A stretch of 64,000 nt of DNA from Echinicola rosea (lineage in GTDB: Bacteria > Bacteroidota > Bacteroidia > Cytophagales > Cyclobacteriaceae): NCBI RefSeq assembly GCF_005281475.1, contig NZ_CP040106.1, positions 1,059,501-1,123,500 of the forward strand, read 5' to 3'. Below, piece after piece: positions 1-8,264 of this stretch (position 1 is the first letter of the stretch; each line of letters starts with the position of its first letter). The notes under the pieces were generated by a model, which saw only the letters and a list, made by a program, of their open reading frames with translations, was not told where the DNA came from and ran no database searches. The translations under genes were made by a program, and so were the position numbers.

Positions 1-429
1 TCCAGATTTAATGCTCAATTGGCCAAAAGAAAAGTCCTCTTTCAGGTCATGCTAAAAGCCCCGAAAACTTATCAAAAAATGAAAACCAGGGCCGTAAAGC
101 GTAAAAAAGAGAAGTTATTGCAGAAATTAGGGCTAGCACCGGCACCACCTCAAGATGGTCGGGCAGCAGTGATCAAAAAGATCAGGGAGATAAATCATCA
201 AGCAATGGTGAACTATGCTCCCCATTCCCTGGATGTACCGGTGATCGTGTTCAAGGCAAAAATCATCCCTTCACGATCTGAAAACCACTGGGCAAATGGC
301 TGGACGGACTACAGCAAAAACGTAGTGGTAGTTCCCGTGAAAGGTGACCATTTTACGCTATTCGAAGAACCTTTTGTGGATGATGTCGGAGAAAAGCTAA
401 AACACCTCCTCAACCGAAGCAACCATTAG
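1..429 (+). CDS. 3' end of a thioesterase-domain gene (NRPS/PKS-like), partial
   Basis: The frame is open from the first base of the window, so this is the C-terminal 142 codons of a longer gene. The end of the protein has a short VPVIVFKAKIIP strand, then a W-x2-G-W segment and a VPVKGDHFTLFEEPFV segment before a final helix. That order resembles the C-terminal part of alpha/beta-hydrolase thioesterase domains of nonribosomal peptide or polyketide enzymes, where the GDH histidine is the catalytic His. The catalytic Ser and Asp would lie upstream and are not visible, so the size of the parent enzyme is unknown. A stand-alone type II thioesterase or another alpha/beta hydrolase is also possible. 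A hairpin terminator follows 38 bases after the stop. Confidence 0.55.
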   Translation, partial: SRFNAQLAKRKVLFQVMLKAPKTYQKMKTRAVKRKKEKLLQKLGLAPAPPQDGRAAVIKKIREINHQAMVNYAPHSLDVPVIVFKAKIIPSRSENHWANGWTDYSKNVVVVPVKGDHFTLFEEPFVDDVGEKLKHLLNRSNH

Positions 430-466
430 TATTTTTGATCGCAAAAGTACTAAAGCCTGCCATATG

Positions 467-505
467 AAATCACGGAATTAGAACGCCTATTTCCGTGATT
501 TTATC
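467..505 (+). terminator. intrinsic terminator after thioesterase gene
   Basis: A perfect 11-bp stem (AAATCACGGAA at 467-477 with TTCCGTGATTT at 491-501), a 13-base loop and a short T-rich tail. It lies between convergent genes and could serve both, but the T-run is weak. Confidence 0.55.
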
Positions 506-514
506 TTTGGCAAA

Positions 515-610
515 ATGATGGAAACTCCTTATTCACTTGATCCCATTCAAGCGACAAATGACCAAGCTGCTTGGCCTCAAAAAATCATTCTTCACTCACG
601 ACCATCTTAA
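515..610 (+). CDS. possible 31-codon small ORF
   Basis: An ATG at 515 sits five bases after a TATCTTTG box (502-509), the same arrangement seen before several real genes here. It opens a 31-codon frame that ends inside the 3' end of the convergent response regulator gene. No recognisable protein results. The -7 box overlaps the tail of a terminator, so chance is a serious alternative. Confidence 0.15.
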   Translation: MMETPYSLDPIQATNDQAAWPQKIILHSRPS

Positions 611-1283
611 ATCCTTCGCCATGCAGTGTGATGATCTGTACTTTTGGGTCCACTTTGATAAGTTTACGGATTTTGCTGAGGTAAACGTCCATGCTGCGGG
701 CATTAAAATAGCTGTCATCGCCCCAGATCTGCTTGAGTGCATAACTTCTATTTACGGGCTTGTTCAGTTCGGCTGCCAACAGCCGGAGCAACTCGTTTTC
801 TTTGGAAGTAAGCTTGTGCTTTCCCTCATTACTCTCCAGCATCTGCTCGTCATAGTGCAGGATCAAGTCTCCAAAGGCGTAGTTTTTTAAAGCTTGGGCC
901 ACATCTTCTTCCTTCTGGGTGCGCCGGAGGATCGCCCCAATCCGAAGCAGGAGCTCTTCCATACTGAAGGGCTTCGTAATATAGTCATCCGCACCGATCT
1001 TAAGGCCTTCGATCACATCATCCTTCATGTTTTTGGCCGTCAAATAGATGATAGGGAGGTCTTCTTCTATTTTTTTAATGTCCTTTCCTAAGGTAAAACC
1101 ATCCTTTTTGGGCATCATAATATCCAATATGGCCAAGTCATATTTACCTTTTTTGAAATTGCTCCAGCCTTCTTCCCCATCCCTACAGAGCATGGTATCA
1201 TACCCTTTCATGGTCAGGTATTCTTGTAAAATGTCTCCCAAGTTGGGATCGTCTTCCACTACTAAAAGTCTTGCTTTGCTCAT
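585..1283 (-). CDS. OmpR-family response regulator (RprY-like)
   Basis: A 232-aa transcriptional regulator with an N-terminal receiver domain and a C-terminal winged helix. The receiver shows the acidic pair D11/D12, phospho-acceptor D54, switch T82 and K104 in a TKPF motif. The DNA-binding half (about 130-232) contains the LTSKENELLRLL and SMDVYLSKIRKL segments typical of the OmpR/PhoB effector domain. Its start overlaps the stop of the upstream kinase gene by four bases, so the two are cotranscribed and form a cognate pair. Resemblance to Bacteroides RprY is from memory of the family; the regulated genes cannot be read from the sequence. Confidence 0.93.
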   Translation of the reverse strand: MSKARLLVVEDDPNLGDILQEYLTMKGYDTMLCRDGEEGWSNFKKGKYDLAILDIMMPKKDGFTLGKDIKKIEEDLPIIYLTAKNMKDDVIEGLKIGADDYITKPFSMEELLLRIGAILRRTQKEEDVAQALKNYAFGDLILHYDEQMLESNEGKHKLTSKENELLRLLAAELNKPVNRSYALKQIWGDDSYFNARSMDVYLSKIRKLIKVDPKVQIITLHGEGFKMVVSEE

Positions 1284-2995
1284 TTTTTCCGGGGTAACGT
1301 GATCGTAAATGTACTTCCTTTATTAATTTCACTCTCTACAGTAATCTCTCCACAATGCTCCTCCACCATGGTTTTGACGTAGGCCAGTCCCAGGCCGAAG
1401 CCTTTTACATCATGGACATTTCCTGTAGGCACTCTATAAAACTTATCAAAGATCTTCTTTACGGATTCCTTGGACATGCCCATCCCATTGTCCTTGATGG
1501 TGATGGAAAAACCACCTGCCAGCTCCTTTACCTTTAACGCGATTTGTGGCTTTTCAGCTGAGTATTTATTGGCATTGTCCAACAAGTTATTGATGATATT
1601 GGAAAGATGAAAGGCATCTGCTTCGAGATAGGGGACATTGACATCAATCTCCAGCATAATACGCCCGCCTTTTTTCTCTACTTGGAGGTCGAAATGTTTC
1701 TTTGCATCCTTTATCAGATCTACAATGTTCACTTGCTCAAACTTCAGCTTGAAATCCTTCTTGTCCAGTGCAGCTGCCTGCAATACTTTCTCCACCTGAG
1801 AGCCTAAGCGTTTGTTTTCATCCTTAATGATACCTAGATAGCGGTTGCGGAAGGTGTCCTGATTGATCAACTCCGGATCTTGGAGGGCTTCCACTGCCAA
1901 GCTTACGGTAGCTATTGGTGTTTTAAACTCATGGGTCATATTGTTGATAAAATCATTTTTAGTCTCCGAAAGCTTCTTCTGGCGGATGATGACTTTTATC
2001 GCATAGACAAAACACAATATGATGATCAGTAAGAAAACAAGCGAACTGGACAGTGGTAACCAAATCTTCTTTAGGATGTGGAGTTGTTTAGAGGGAAAGT
2101 GGATAAGAATAAAGTTTTCTTGGCTGATCAGGTCACCCGGAAAAAGCTCTGCTTTAATACTGTTCTGGTGAAAGGATCCCTTATCATCAATGGAATTGAC
2201 CGGAATCAGTATATCCTTGCTGTCCAAAATGGCCAGTTCAAAATCCCCCGTAATACCTCTTTTCTTCAATTGAGAAGCAATATCCCGGTGAAGTCGTGTG
2301 GTATCCACCCTGAGGAATATGTTTTCCTGGGCATCTGCCAATAACTGCGACATGACCACATTCATCAACTCAATTTTCTTATTGGCCTTGACAATGTTCT
2401 CAGCAGCATTTTCGGAAATATTGTATTCGTCCGTAATGAGCGCCTCTCGGTTGACCATATAATCCTGCACCTGCACGAAACTGTCCCTTCGAGCTACAAA
2501 TTCAAGGTACTTTTCCTTTTCCTTCAAGTAAATGGCCATTTCATCCGGTGTAAATAGCTGTTTGGCCACAGAGGCGGGCAATTCGAAGTATTTCTGAAGC
2601 TCAAACTGGCTTTCGGGTTTTCCCCCTCTGGAAGCAATCATCCGCTGAAATGTCTGTGACACCTGTGGTACCTTCTGCCTAAAAATGGAATCCAACATCG
2701 ATGGCCTTCGCTCAATCGATATGGATCGCCGGACATTAAACTCAATAGGCTCTATTTTTTGAAAAAGCATCTGCTTGAAGGTGCTGTCCTTGGCCATGGC
2801 ATTCAAGATAATATCACTGGTCTCATTCTTCTCCAGTTTGGTAATGCTCGCTGCCAAGGACTGATATACATTCTGCTCGAATCGCTCCTGATTGATCTGG
2901 ATAGCGTTGGCCACCCAGTAATACTGGAAGCCCACCAAACCCAAGCAGGCCAGCGACATTAACAGAATGATAATTTTCATTTTTGTCTTAGACAT
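1280..2995 (-). CDS. Sensor histidine kinase (RprX-like), partner of the downstream regulator
   Basis: A 571-aa inner-membrane kinase. A membrane segment at about 7-27 and another at about 312-334 bracket a periplasmic sensor domain of roughly 280 residues with no domain I recognise. The cytoplasmic part has an H-box with H355 in MTHEFKTPI, an N-box (NNLLDNANKYS), a G1 box (DNGMGMS) and a G2 box (GFGLGLAYV), so the catalytic machinery is complete. It phosphorylates the OmpR-type regulator encoded four bases into its stop. A TAAATTTG box lies only four bases before the ATG, which suggests a leaderless transcript for the operon. Confidence 0.93.
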   Translation of the reverse strand: MSKTKMKIIILLMSLACLGLVGFQYYWVANAIQINQERFEQNVYQSLAASITKLEKNETSDIILNAMAKDSTFKQMLFQKIEPIEFNVRRSISIERRPSMLDSIFRQKVPQVSQTFQRMIASRGGKPESQFELQKYFELPASVAKQLFTPDEMAIYLKEKEKYLEFVARRDSFVQVQDYMVNREALITDEYNISENAAENIVKANKKIELMNVVMSQLLADAQENIFLRVDTTRLHRDIASQLKKRGITGDFELAILDSKDILIPVNSIDDKGSFHQNSIKAELFPGDLISQENFILIHFPSKQLHILKKIWLPLSSSLVFLLIIILCFVYAIKVIIRQKKLSETKNDFINNMTHEFKTPIATVSLAVEALQDPELINQDTFRNRYLGIIKDENKRLGSQVEKVLQAAALDKKDFKLKFEQVNIVDLIKDAKKHFDLQVEKKGGRIMLEIDVNVPYLEADAFHLSNIINNLLDNANKYSAEKPQIALKVKELAGGFSITIKDNGMGMSKESVKKIFDKFYRVPTGNVHDVKGFGLGLAYVKTMVEEHCGEITVESEINKGSTFTITLPRKK

Positions 2996-2999
2996 GATA

Positions 3000-3007
3000 C
3001 AAATTTA
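3000..3007 (-). promoter_or_regulatory. -7 box (TAAATTTG) of the kinase-regulator operon
   Basis: A match to the Bacteroidota -7 consensus TAnnTTTG, four bases upstream of the kinase ATG at 2995. Transcription would start at or next to the ATG. I see no clear TTTG at the -33 position. Confidence 0.45.
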
Positions 3008-3190
3008 TAGGTTCTTGCCAAGTAAGCCCGAAGCTTAACAATTTTTAACAAGGCTTAACCTTACGCATGTAGAATTTTATTTCGGAATCGGGTATATTTA
3101 TTATGTTCAATTTCATGACCCCATCACAAGCCAGTGGTGTTTTATGGGATCATGGTCCTAAACCTGTTTTTTCACTTAATCCATACCGCT

Positions 3191-3841
3191 ATGAAAACAG
3201 AATTAAGATGGATGTTGGTTGCATGTTGCTGCTTTATTATCTCTGGTGTATCATTCGGCCAAGAAAAAGAAGGCAACACTCCTATCAAATACTACCTGAA
3301 TGTCTCTTCAGAAAAAGACGGTGTCAAAGAAGAGGTGACGAAGACCTATAATAGCCGTCAGATCATGGAGAAGGATGCCTACTTTAAGGATTTGGGGATA
3401 GTGCTGCCAAAAGGAAAACACGAGAAGTTGGTTTTGGAAACTACCATCGACCAGAAAAAAGTAAGCCTCTCGACGATGCAGTTTGCCGCCATCAAAAGCA
3501 AGAATGTCGCGTGGGTGAACCGAGATGACAATGTGGATGTGGCGATCATCAAAGATGGCAAATTCTTAAAGACCTTTGAAAGCGCTGCTCCCAAGCCCAC
3601 CAAGAAAGTGGTCCTTGGCGTACCGATCCATCAAAGGGATTTCGATTTTGACCCTGTAGAATTAGAAAGAGGCAATACCATGGTGTACAGCAAAGATCGT
3701 CAAGTGGAGGTTTTTACCTTTGATAAAGATGAAAATGGTCAGATCGAAATGACTGAAGAAGAGGCTAACAAGACCATCGAACGGCTCGAAAGTCTAATTG
3801 AAGCACTAAAAGCGTCCAAAAAGGAGAATGACGGTTTTTAA
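3191..3841 (+). CDS. Secreted protein of unknown function
   Basis: The frame extends upstream to 3134, but the ATG at 3191 begins a good signal peptide (MKTELRWMLVACCCFIISG, cleavage after VSFGQ or nearby), so I choose it; this gives 216 aa. The mature protein is hydrophilic with alternating Lys and Asp/Glu. A PKPTKKVVLGVPIHQRDFDFDP segment lies in the middle and a charged coiled-coil-like helix forms the C-terminus (about 185-210). A DKDENGQIE stretch resembles an EF-hand calcium loop but stands alone. It is divergent from the kinase operon and could be linked to it, but I cannot assign a function. Confidence 0.7.
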   Translation: MKTELRWMLVACCCFIISGVSFGQEKEGNTPIKYYLNVSSEKDGVKEEVTKTYNSRQIMEKDAYFKDLGIVLPKGKHEKLVLETTIDQKKVSLSTMQFAAIKSKNVAWVNRDDNVDVAIIKDGKFLKTFESAAPKPTKKVVLGVPIHQRDFDFDPVELERGNTMVYSKDRQVEVFTFDKDENGQIEMTEEEANKTIERLESLIEALKASKKENDGF

Positions 3842-3948
3842 ACAGCGTTTGATATTTGACGCCGATAAAGCACCGGTAATTCATGATAAGTTCTATGAAA
3901 GCATAATAGGAAGGCATGACCTTCCTTTTTTTGTTGGTCTGCCTTTTC

Positions 3949-3956
3949 TATCTTTG
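3949..3956 (+). promoter_or_regulatory. -7 box (TATCTTTG) of lysA
   Basis: A TAnnTTTG match 29 bases before the lysA ATG. The nearest TTTG (3930-3933) leaves a 15-base spacer, shorter than the usual 19 or so. The implied leader of about 23 bases contains a five-codon frame (3975-3989) whose stop overlaps the lysA start as ATGA. Confidence 0.45.
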
Positions 3957-3985
3957 CCCTCTTCATTTATTATTATGGATGTATC

Positions 3986-5218
3986 ATGACTATTGACAAC
4001 CAACAATACCAGATCCAGGGTGTTCCGCTATTGGACATCGCCAAGGAATATGGCACACCAGTGTATGTCTATGACGGACAGAAAATACTGGATCAAGTGG
4101 CCACCTTACAAAAAGCCTTTTCTTCTGTAAACCTGAAGATAAAATATGCTACCAAGGCCCTCTCCAACATCAACATTCTCAAGCTAATGAAAAAAGCCGG
4201 AACTGGTGTGGATGCGGTGTCCATTGAGGAGGTGAAGCTTTGCCTGCACGTCGGATATGCTCCATCGGAAATCATGTTTACGCCAAACTGCGTTTCTTTT
4301 GAAGAAATTCAAGCAGCCGTGGACTTGGGTGTCATGATCAACATCGATAATATTCCTATGCTGGAACATTTTGGCACTTACTATGGCAATAGTGTGCCGC
4401 TTTGCATCCGCCTAAACCCGCATATCCTCGCTGGTGGAAACGCCAAAATTTCTGTTGGACACATCGATAGTAAATTTGGTATTTCCATCCTACAATTGAA
4501 GCATGTACTCAAAATCGTAGAAGTCCATAACCTAAAAGTCGAAGGACTCCATGTGCATACCGGCTCTGATATTCTGGATGCGGAGGTATTCTTAAAAGGA
4601 GCGGAAATCCTCTTTGACGCTGCCAAAGAATTCAAAGATCTCCAATTCCTCGATTTTGGTGGAGGATTTAAGGTAGGCTATAAAGAAGGTGACATCACCA
4701 CAGATATGGTGGAAGTAGGGAAAAAAGTCTCTGCAGCCTTTAAGGAATTCTGCCAAAACTACGGAAGGGAGCTCGAAATCTGGTTCGAACCAGGCAAGTT
4801 CTTGGTCAGCGAATGCGGCCACCTCCTTGTCAATGCCAATGTCGTTAAATCTACGCCAGCTTCTACATTCATTGGGGTCGATTCTGGCCTTAACCACCTG
4901 ATTCGTCCCATGATGTATGACGCTTACCATGGTGTCGAAAACATTTCCCGTACCACTGGTCCGGATCGGGTCTATACCATCGTAGGCTACATTTGTGAGA
5001 CAGACACCATCGCCGCTGACAGAAAACTCAAAGAAGTCAAAGAAGGCGATATCCTGGCGATCAAAAATGCCGGTGCCTATGGCTTTAGCATGGCGTCCAA
5101 CTATAACTCCAGGCTACGTCCTGCAGAAGTCTTAGTGCTGGATGGCAAAGCTCACCTCATCCGGCAACGTGAAAGCTTTGAGGATATCTTGCGCCATCAA
5201 GTGGATATAGGGCTATAA
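3986..5218 (+). CDS. lysA: Diaminopimelate decarboxylase
   Basis: A PLP-dependent fold-III decarboxylase of 410 aa that converts meso-diaminopimelate to L-lysine, the last step of lysine synthesis. The N-terminal alanine-racemase-type barrel has the PLP lysine K57 in a YATKALSN motif, the GLHVHTGSD motif and the glycine-rich FDFGGGFKVGY turn. The C-terminal part has the YICETD motif (equivalent to the CESGD loop) and the conserved NAGAYGFSMASNYN segment. Length is normal for the family. It is transcribed alone, from a TATCTTTG promoter to a strong terminator at 5345. A minimal upstream frame overlaps its start, which may couple translation. Confidence 0.96.
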   Translation: MTIDNQQYQIQGVPLLDIAKEYGTPVYVYDGQKILDQVATLQKAFSSVNLKIKYATKALSNINILKLMKKAGTGVDAVSIEEVKLCLHVGYAPSEIMFTPNCVSFEEIQAAVDLGVMINIDNIPMLEHFGTYYGNSVPLCIRLNPHILAGGNAKISVGHIDSKFGISILQLKHVLKIVEVHNLKVEGLHVHTGSDILDAEVFLKGAEILFDAAKEFKDLQFLDFGGGFKVGYKEGDITTDMVEVGKKVSAAFKEFCQNYGRELEIWFEPGKFLVSECGHLLVNANVVKSTPASTFIGVDSGLNHLIRPMMYDAYHGVENISRTTGPDRVYTIVGYICETDTIAADRKLKEVKEGDILAIKNAGAYGFSMASNYNSRLRPAEVLVLDGKAHLIRQRESFEDILRHQVDIGL

Positions 5219-5344
5219 CTGAAGGAACTACGTGATTTTTACCAATTTTATCACAGATAAAACTTTGAGCATTAGCAGTATATAATTAAATTAGCAATGT
5301 AGTAAAACCAAGCACAAGCCCTGGTAGTAATAATTTAATTCACC

Positions 5345-5379
5345 AAAGCCCGGAGCCAACTCTCCGGGCTTTATTTTTT
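5345..5379 (+). terminator. intrinsic terminator after lysA
   Basis: An 11-bp perfect GC-rich stem (AAAGCCCGGAG / CTCCGGGCTTT), a six-base loop and ATTTTTTC. It lies 127 bases beyond the lysA stop, leaving room for a long 3' UTR or a small RNA between 5219 and 5344; I see no specific RNA there. Confidence 0.85.
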
Positions 5380-5523
5380 CAAAAATTTTGGCCGCACCTA
5401 CGGTAATTGGGGATCAAGCGTAAAAGTTGGGGGCTGCCAGTTTTCTTAATGGAAAAACCACCGATACATAAAAATGCCACAATGTCCCAAAGTCACCAAG
5501 TGCATGTAGGGCCTGCATTGAAA

Positions 5524-5587
5524 GATTACACTCGAAAGCTAGCCCCAGAGGGGCGACACATTCTATAGCTGTTCGGGATGTGTAATC
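5524..5587. repeat. structured palindromic sequence in the lysA-gltX gap
   Basis: GATTACAC (5524-5531) pairs perfectly with GTGTAATC (5580-5587). Inside are a looser AGCT-centred stem and an apical CCCC-AGA-GGGG hairpin, so the whole can fold as a long cruciform. It sits in 5396-5672, a stretch with no gene that replaces the left half of the truncated terminal-repeat element beside it. Confidence 0.45.
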
Positions 5588-5674
5588 CCCTACGCCATTT
5601 ATGAAGAGCGCCAACATCAATAAGGATATAGATTATAGCAACTTACGTGCGTTAGCCTGACGGCTATGGGCAGC

Positions 5675-6066
5675 TAAACAGGCATACCAATGGCCGTCAT
5701 AAGGAAGCGATACCTTTTTGGAACTTATTAACTGAATCCGCCTTGCAGGTATTGGGCGTTAAGAAATTAAAAAGGGGCGGGAAAGAAGGCAGGCTTGTTT
5801 GACGAAATGCTGACCAAAAAGAATGTTGGCAGCTAAAAAGAGGGAGTTTGCCTGCATGAGGGAAGGTTTTAATTTTAGGCCAATAGATGTACACCTGTGC
5901 GCCGTGGCGTAGCGGAGGGGTTTTCGGGTTACTTTTTTGACCTGTAGCAAAAAAGTAACAAAGGTAAAGGGATGAAAAACCAACTTGGAATTTAGCTAGA
6001 ATAATAACTGCCCAAGGAAAAAAGATAGAACCCGTATTTTCCAGATACGCACTAACTAAACGGCAT
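5675..6066. mobile_element. truncated right part of the 683-bp terminal-inverted-repeat element (copy D)
   Basis: From about 5675 the sequence follows the right half of the full copies at 9062, 25632 and 26330. It includes the 12-bp inverted repeat GTTACTTTTTTG/CAAAAAAGTAAC and ends in the perfect terminal repeat TAACTAAACGGCAT (6053-6066). The left terminal repeat and left half are absent. After 6066, up to the gltX promoter, I see no gene. Confidence 0.8.
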
Positions 6067-6298
6067 TAAATGTGGGTTTAAGAAAAAAAATCCGCGCAAA
6101 TCATAATCATCTGCGTTATCAGCGTTCCATCAGTCCCCAGCTTTTCCGCTTGATCCATAACTGAGTCCTTGACCTAATCCGCAGGCCTCGCTGATGGTGT
6201 ATCTATAGGCGGTTCCTATTTCTGTCCTGAGCATGTCCAAGAAATGCCATTGCATTGGAAAACTCCTTATAGTTTACCTACCCTTTGCCATCTTTTTG

Positions 6299-6306
6299 TA
6301 TCTTTG
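6299..6306 (+). promoter_or_regulatory. -7 box (TATCTTTG) of gltX
   Basis: A TAnnTTTG match 65 bases before the chosen gltX ATG. It lies inside the longer open frame that starts at 6233, which supports the downstream start. Confidence 0.45.
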
Positions 6307-6370
6307 CCTTTTGAATTTGAGACCGGAAATTGCCGGCTTTATCACCTTACAAAAAAGGAAAATCAAAGCA

Positions 6371-7912
6371 ATGACTAAAGAAGTACGCGTTCGTTTTGCT
6401 CCATCTCCCACAGGAGCCCTCCATATCGGTGGTGTCCGCACTGCCCTTTACAATTATCTTTTTGCAAAGAAAAATCAGGGTAAATTCCTACTGAGAATAG
6501 AAGATACTGACCAGACGAGATTTGTCCCAGGCGCTGAAGAATACATCAGGGAAGCCTTGGAATGGATAGGCATCACGCCAGACGAAAGCCCATGGAAAGA
6601 AGGTCCTCACGGCCCGTACCGTCAGTCAGAACGAAAGCCGCTTTACATGCAATATGCCATGGACCTCGTAGAAAAAGGCCATGCGTATTATGCTTTTGAT
6701 ACTTCCGAAGAACTCGATGCCATGCGCGAGCGGCTTACCGCAGCAAGGGTAGTTTCTCCGCAGTACAATTCGATCACCAGGACCCAGATGAAGAATTCCC
6801 TGACCCTTCCGGAAGATGAGGTAAAAGCCCGATTGGAATCCGGTGATCCTTATGTGATCCGTCTGAAAGTCCCTAGAAAAGAAGAAATACGCCTGAATGA
6901 CATGATCCGTGGCTGGGTAATGGTGCATTCCAATACCTTGGACGACAAGGTACTGATGAAATCTGACGGCATGCCCACTTACCACCTTGCCAATATCGTA
7001 GATGACCACCTGATGGGCATCACGCATGTAATTCGTGGCGAGGAGTGGTTGCCTTCTGCGCCTATCCACGTTCTATTGTACAGATACTTGGGCTGGGAAG
7101 CGACCATGCCGCAGTTTGCCCACCTTCCGCTCCTGCTAAAACCTGACGGAAATGGCAAACTCTCCAAGAGGGATGCGGACAAGAATGGTTTCCCCATTTT
7201 CCCAATGGACTGGACAGATCCTCGTACGGGTGATTTCTCCCAAGGATTTAGACAAGCGGGATATTTTCCGGATGCATTTGTAAACTTCCTGGCCTTCTTG
7301 GGGTGGAATCCTGGCGATAACCAAGAGATCTTCAGCATGGAAGAGCTGATCAATGCCTTTTCTGTAGAACGCATCGGTAAATCGGGAACGAAATTTGATA
7401 TCAATAAGGCGAAATGGTTTAACGAACAATACCTCAAAGCTAAGTCAAACCATGATCTGGCCCATTACCTGACCGAAGACCTTAAGAAAGAGGACATCGA
7501 AATCCTTCAAGCCAAGGCCGAACAAATCGTGGCCATCATGAAAGAGAGGGCTACATTCCCCGGAGACCTGTGGAAAGAAGGACGGTTTATGCTGATCGCA
7601 CCTACGGAATTCGATGAAAAAGTAGCTTCCAAAAAATGGAATGAGGATGTCGTGGCCGTACTTACTGCCTTCAAGGATTCCCTTAGCAAGTTTGAAGGGG
7701 AATTTACGCCCCAAAGCGCTAAAGCCATGTTGGAGTCTGCTGCGGAAAGCCAAGAAATAAAGCTTGGAAAAGTAATGCAGGCGGTACGACTAGCAGTAAC
7801 GGGTGTAGGCGCAGGTCCTGATCTCATGGAGATTTTTACCATTATTGGTAAAGATGAGCTAATCAAAAGGATCGATTTTGCGTTAAATACCTTGGAGGTC
7901 AAAGCAAAATAA
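6371..7912 (+). CDS. gltX: Glutamyl-tRNA synthetase
   Basis: A class I aminoacyl-tRNA synthetase that charges tRNA-Glu (513 aa from the ATG at 6371). The Rossmann core carries the HIGH-type motif HIGG at residues 18-21 and the KMSKS-type motif KLSKR at 263-267. The C-terminal third is the anticodon-binding helical region. The frame stays open back to 6233, but the extra 46 residues are hydrophobic, unrelated to the family, and contain the likely promoter, so they are excluded. No Cys-rich zinc site is visible in the insertion domain. It is preceded by a truncated mobile repeat and followed by a small Lys-rich gene. Confidence 0.96.
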   Translation: MTKEVRVRFAPSPTGALHIGGVRTALYNYLFAKKNQGKFLLRIEDTDQTRFVPGAEEYIREALEWIGITPDESPWKEGPHGPYRQSERKPLYMQYAMDLVEKGHAYYAFDTSEELDAMRERLTAARVVSPQYNSITRTQMKNSLTLPEDEVKARLESGDPYVIRLKVPRKEEIRLNDMIRGWVMVHSNTLDDKVLMKSDGMPTYHLANIVDDHLMGITHVIRGEEWLPSAPIHVLLYRYLGWEATMPQFAHLPLLLKPDGNGKLSKRDADKNGFPIFPMDWTDPRTGDFSQGFRQAGYFPDAFVNFLAFLGWNPGDNQEIFSMEELINAFSVERIGKSGTKFDINKAKWFNEQYLKAKSNHDLAHYLTEDLKKEDIEILQAKAEQIVAIMKERATFPGDLWKEGRFMLIAPTEFDEKVASKKWNEDVVAVLTAFKDSLSKFEGEFTPQSAKAMLESAAESQEIKLGKVMQAVRLAVTGVGAGPDLMEIFTIIGKDELIKRIDFALNTLEVKAK

Positions 7913-7989
7913 TCTTACGTCACCGCCATTTGTGTAGCTTTTGATCTTTTGATACCAATAAATGGCTGTATAAACAGAAAGGAAGCGTC

Positions 7990-8193
7990 ATGGCTAAAAA
8001 AAAGAAAAAAGAGGAAACCCCTAAAGTTAATCCCGAGTTGGATGGCTTTAAAATGAACATCGACTCATTTGGGGAAATTTCAAGTTCTTTTCCCATTGAT
8101 AAAATCAATGAGTTTTTGAACAAAAATGTAGAAGATAAAAAGCTCAAAGACAGGGACGACCTGGACGAGATCAAAAAAGACAAGAAAAAATAG
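7990..8193 (+). CDS. Small Lys/Asp-rich protein of unknown function
   Basis: 67 aa beginning with a run of lysines and ending in a charged tail (DDLDEIKKDKKK). The middle holds a less charged segment, DGFKMNIDSFGEISSSFPIDKINEFLN. The ATG is well placed 77 bases after gltX, and the stop runs straight into a terminator, so it is probably cotranscribed with gltX and genuinely expressed. Basic tails and an amphipathic centre suggest nucleic-acid or ribosome binding, but this is only inference. Confidence 0.7.
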   Translation: MAKKKKKEETPKVNPELDGFKMNIDSFGEISSSFPIDKINEFLNKNVEDKKLKDRDDLDEIKKDKKK

Positions 8194-8226
8194 TCCGCTA
8201 CGGTGGGCTGTTTTTTTCCTTTTTTT
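8192..8226 (+). terminator. intrinsic terminator after gltX and the Lys-rich gene
   Basis: A seven-pair stem (AGTCCGC / GTGGGCT, two G-T pairs), loop TACG, followed by two T-runs. It overlaps the stop codon of the 67-aa gene. Confidence 0.65.
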
Positions 8227-8264
8227 AATTCACTTGGCCAAATTAGCAGTTTAATTACATCATA

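Noticed and set aside
537..890. A plus-strand frame of 117 codons in the 3' half of the response regulator gene
   Set aside because: It is opposite a clear OmpR-type regulator and shows no family signature.
6233..6370. 46-residue hydrophobic N-terminal extension of gltX
   Set aside because: Contains the likely promoter, is unrelated to the GluRS family, and the family start motif begins right after the ATG at 6371.
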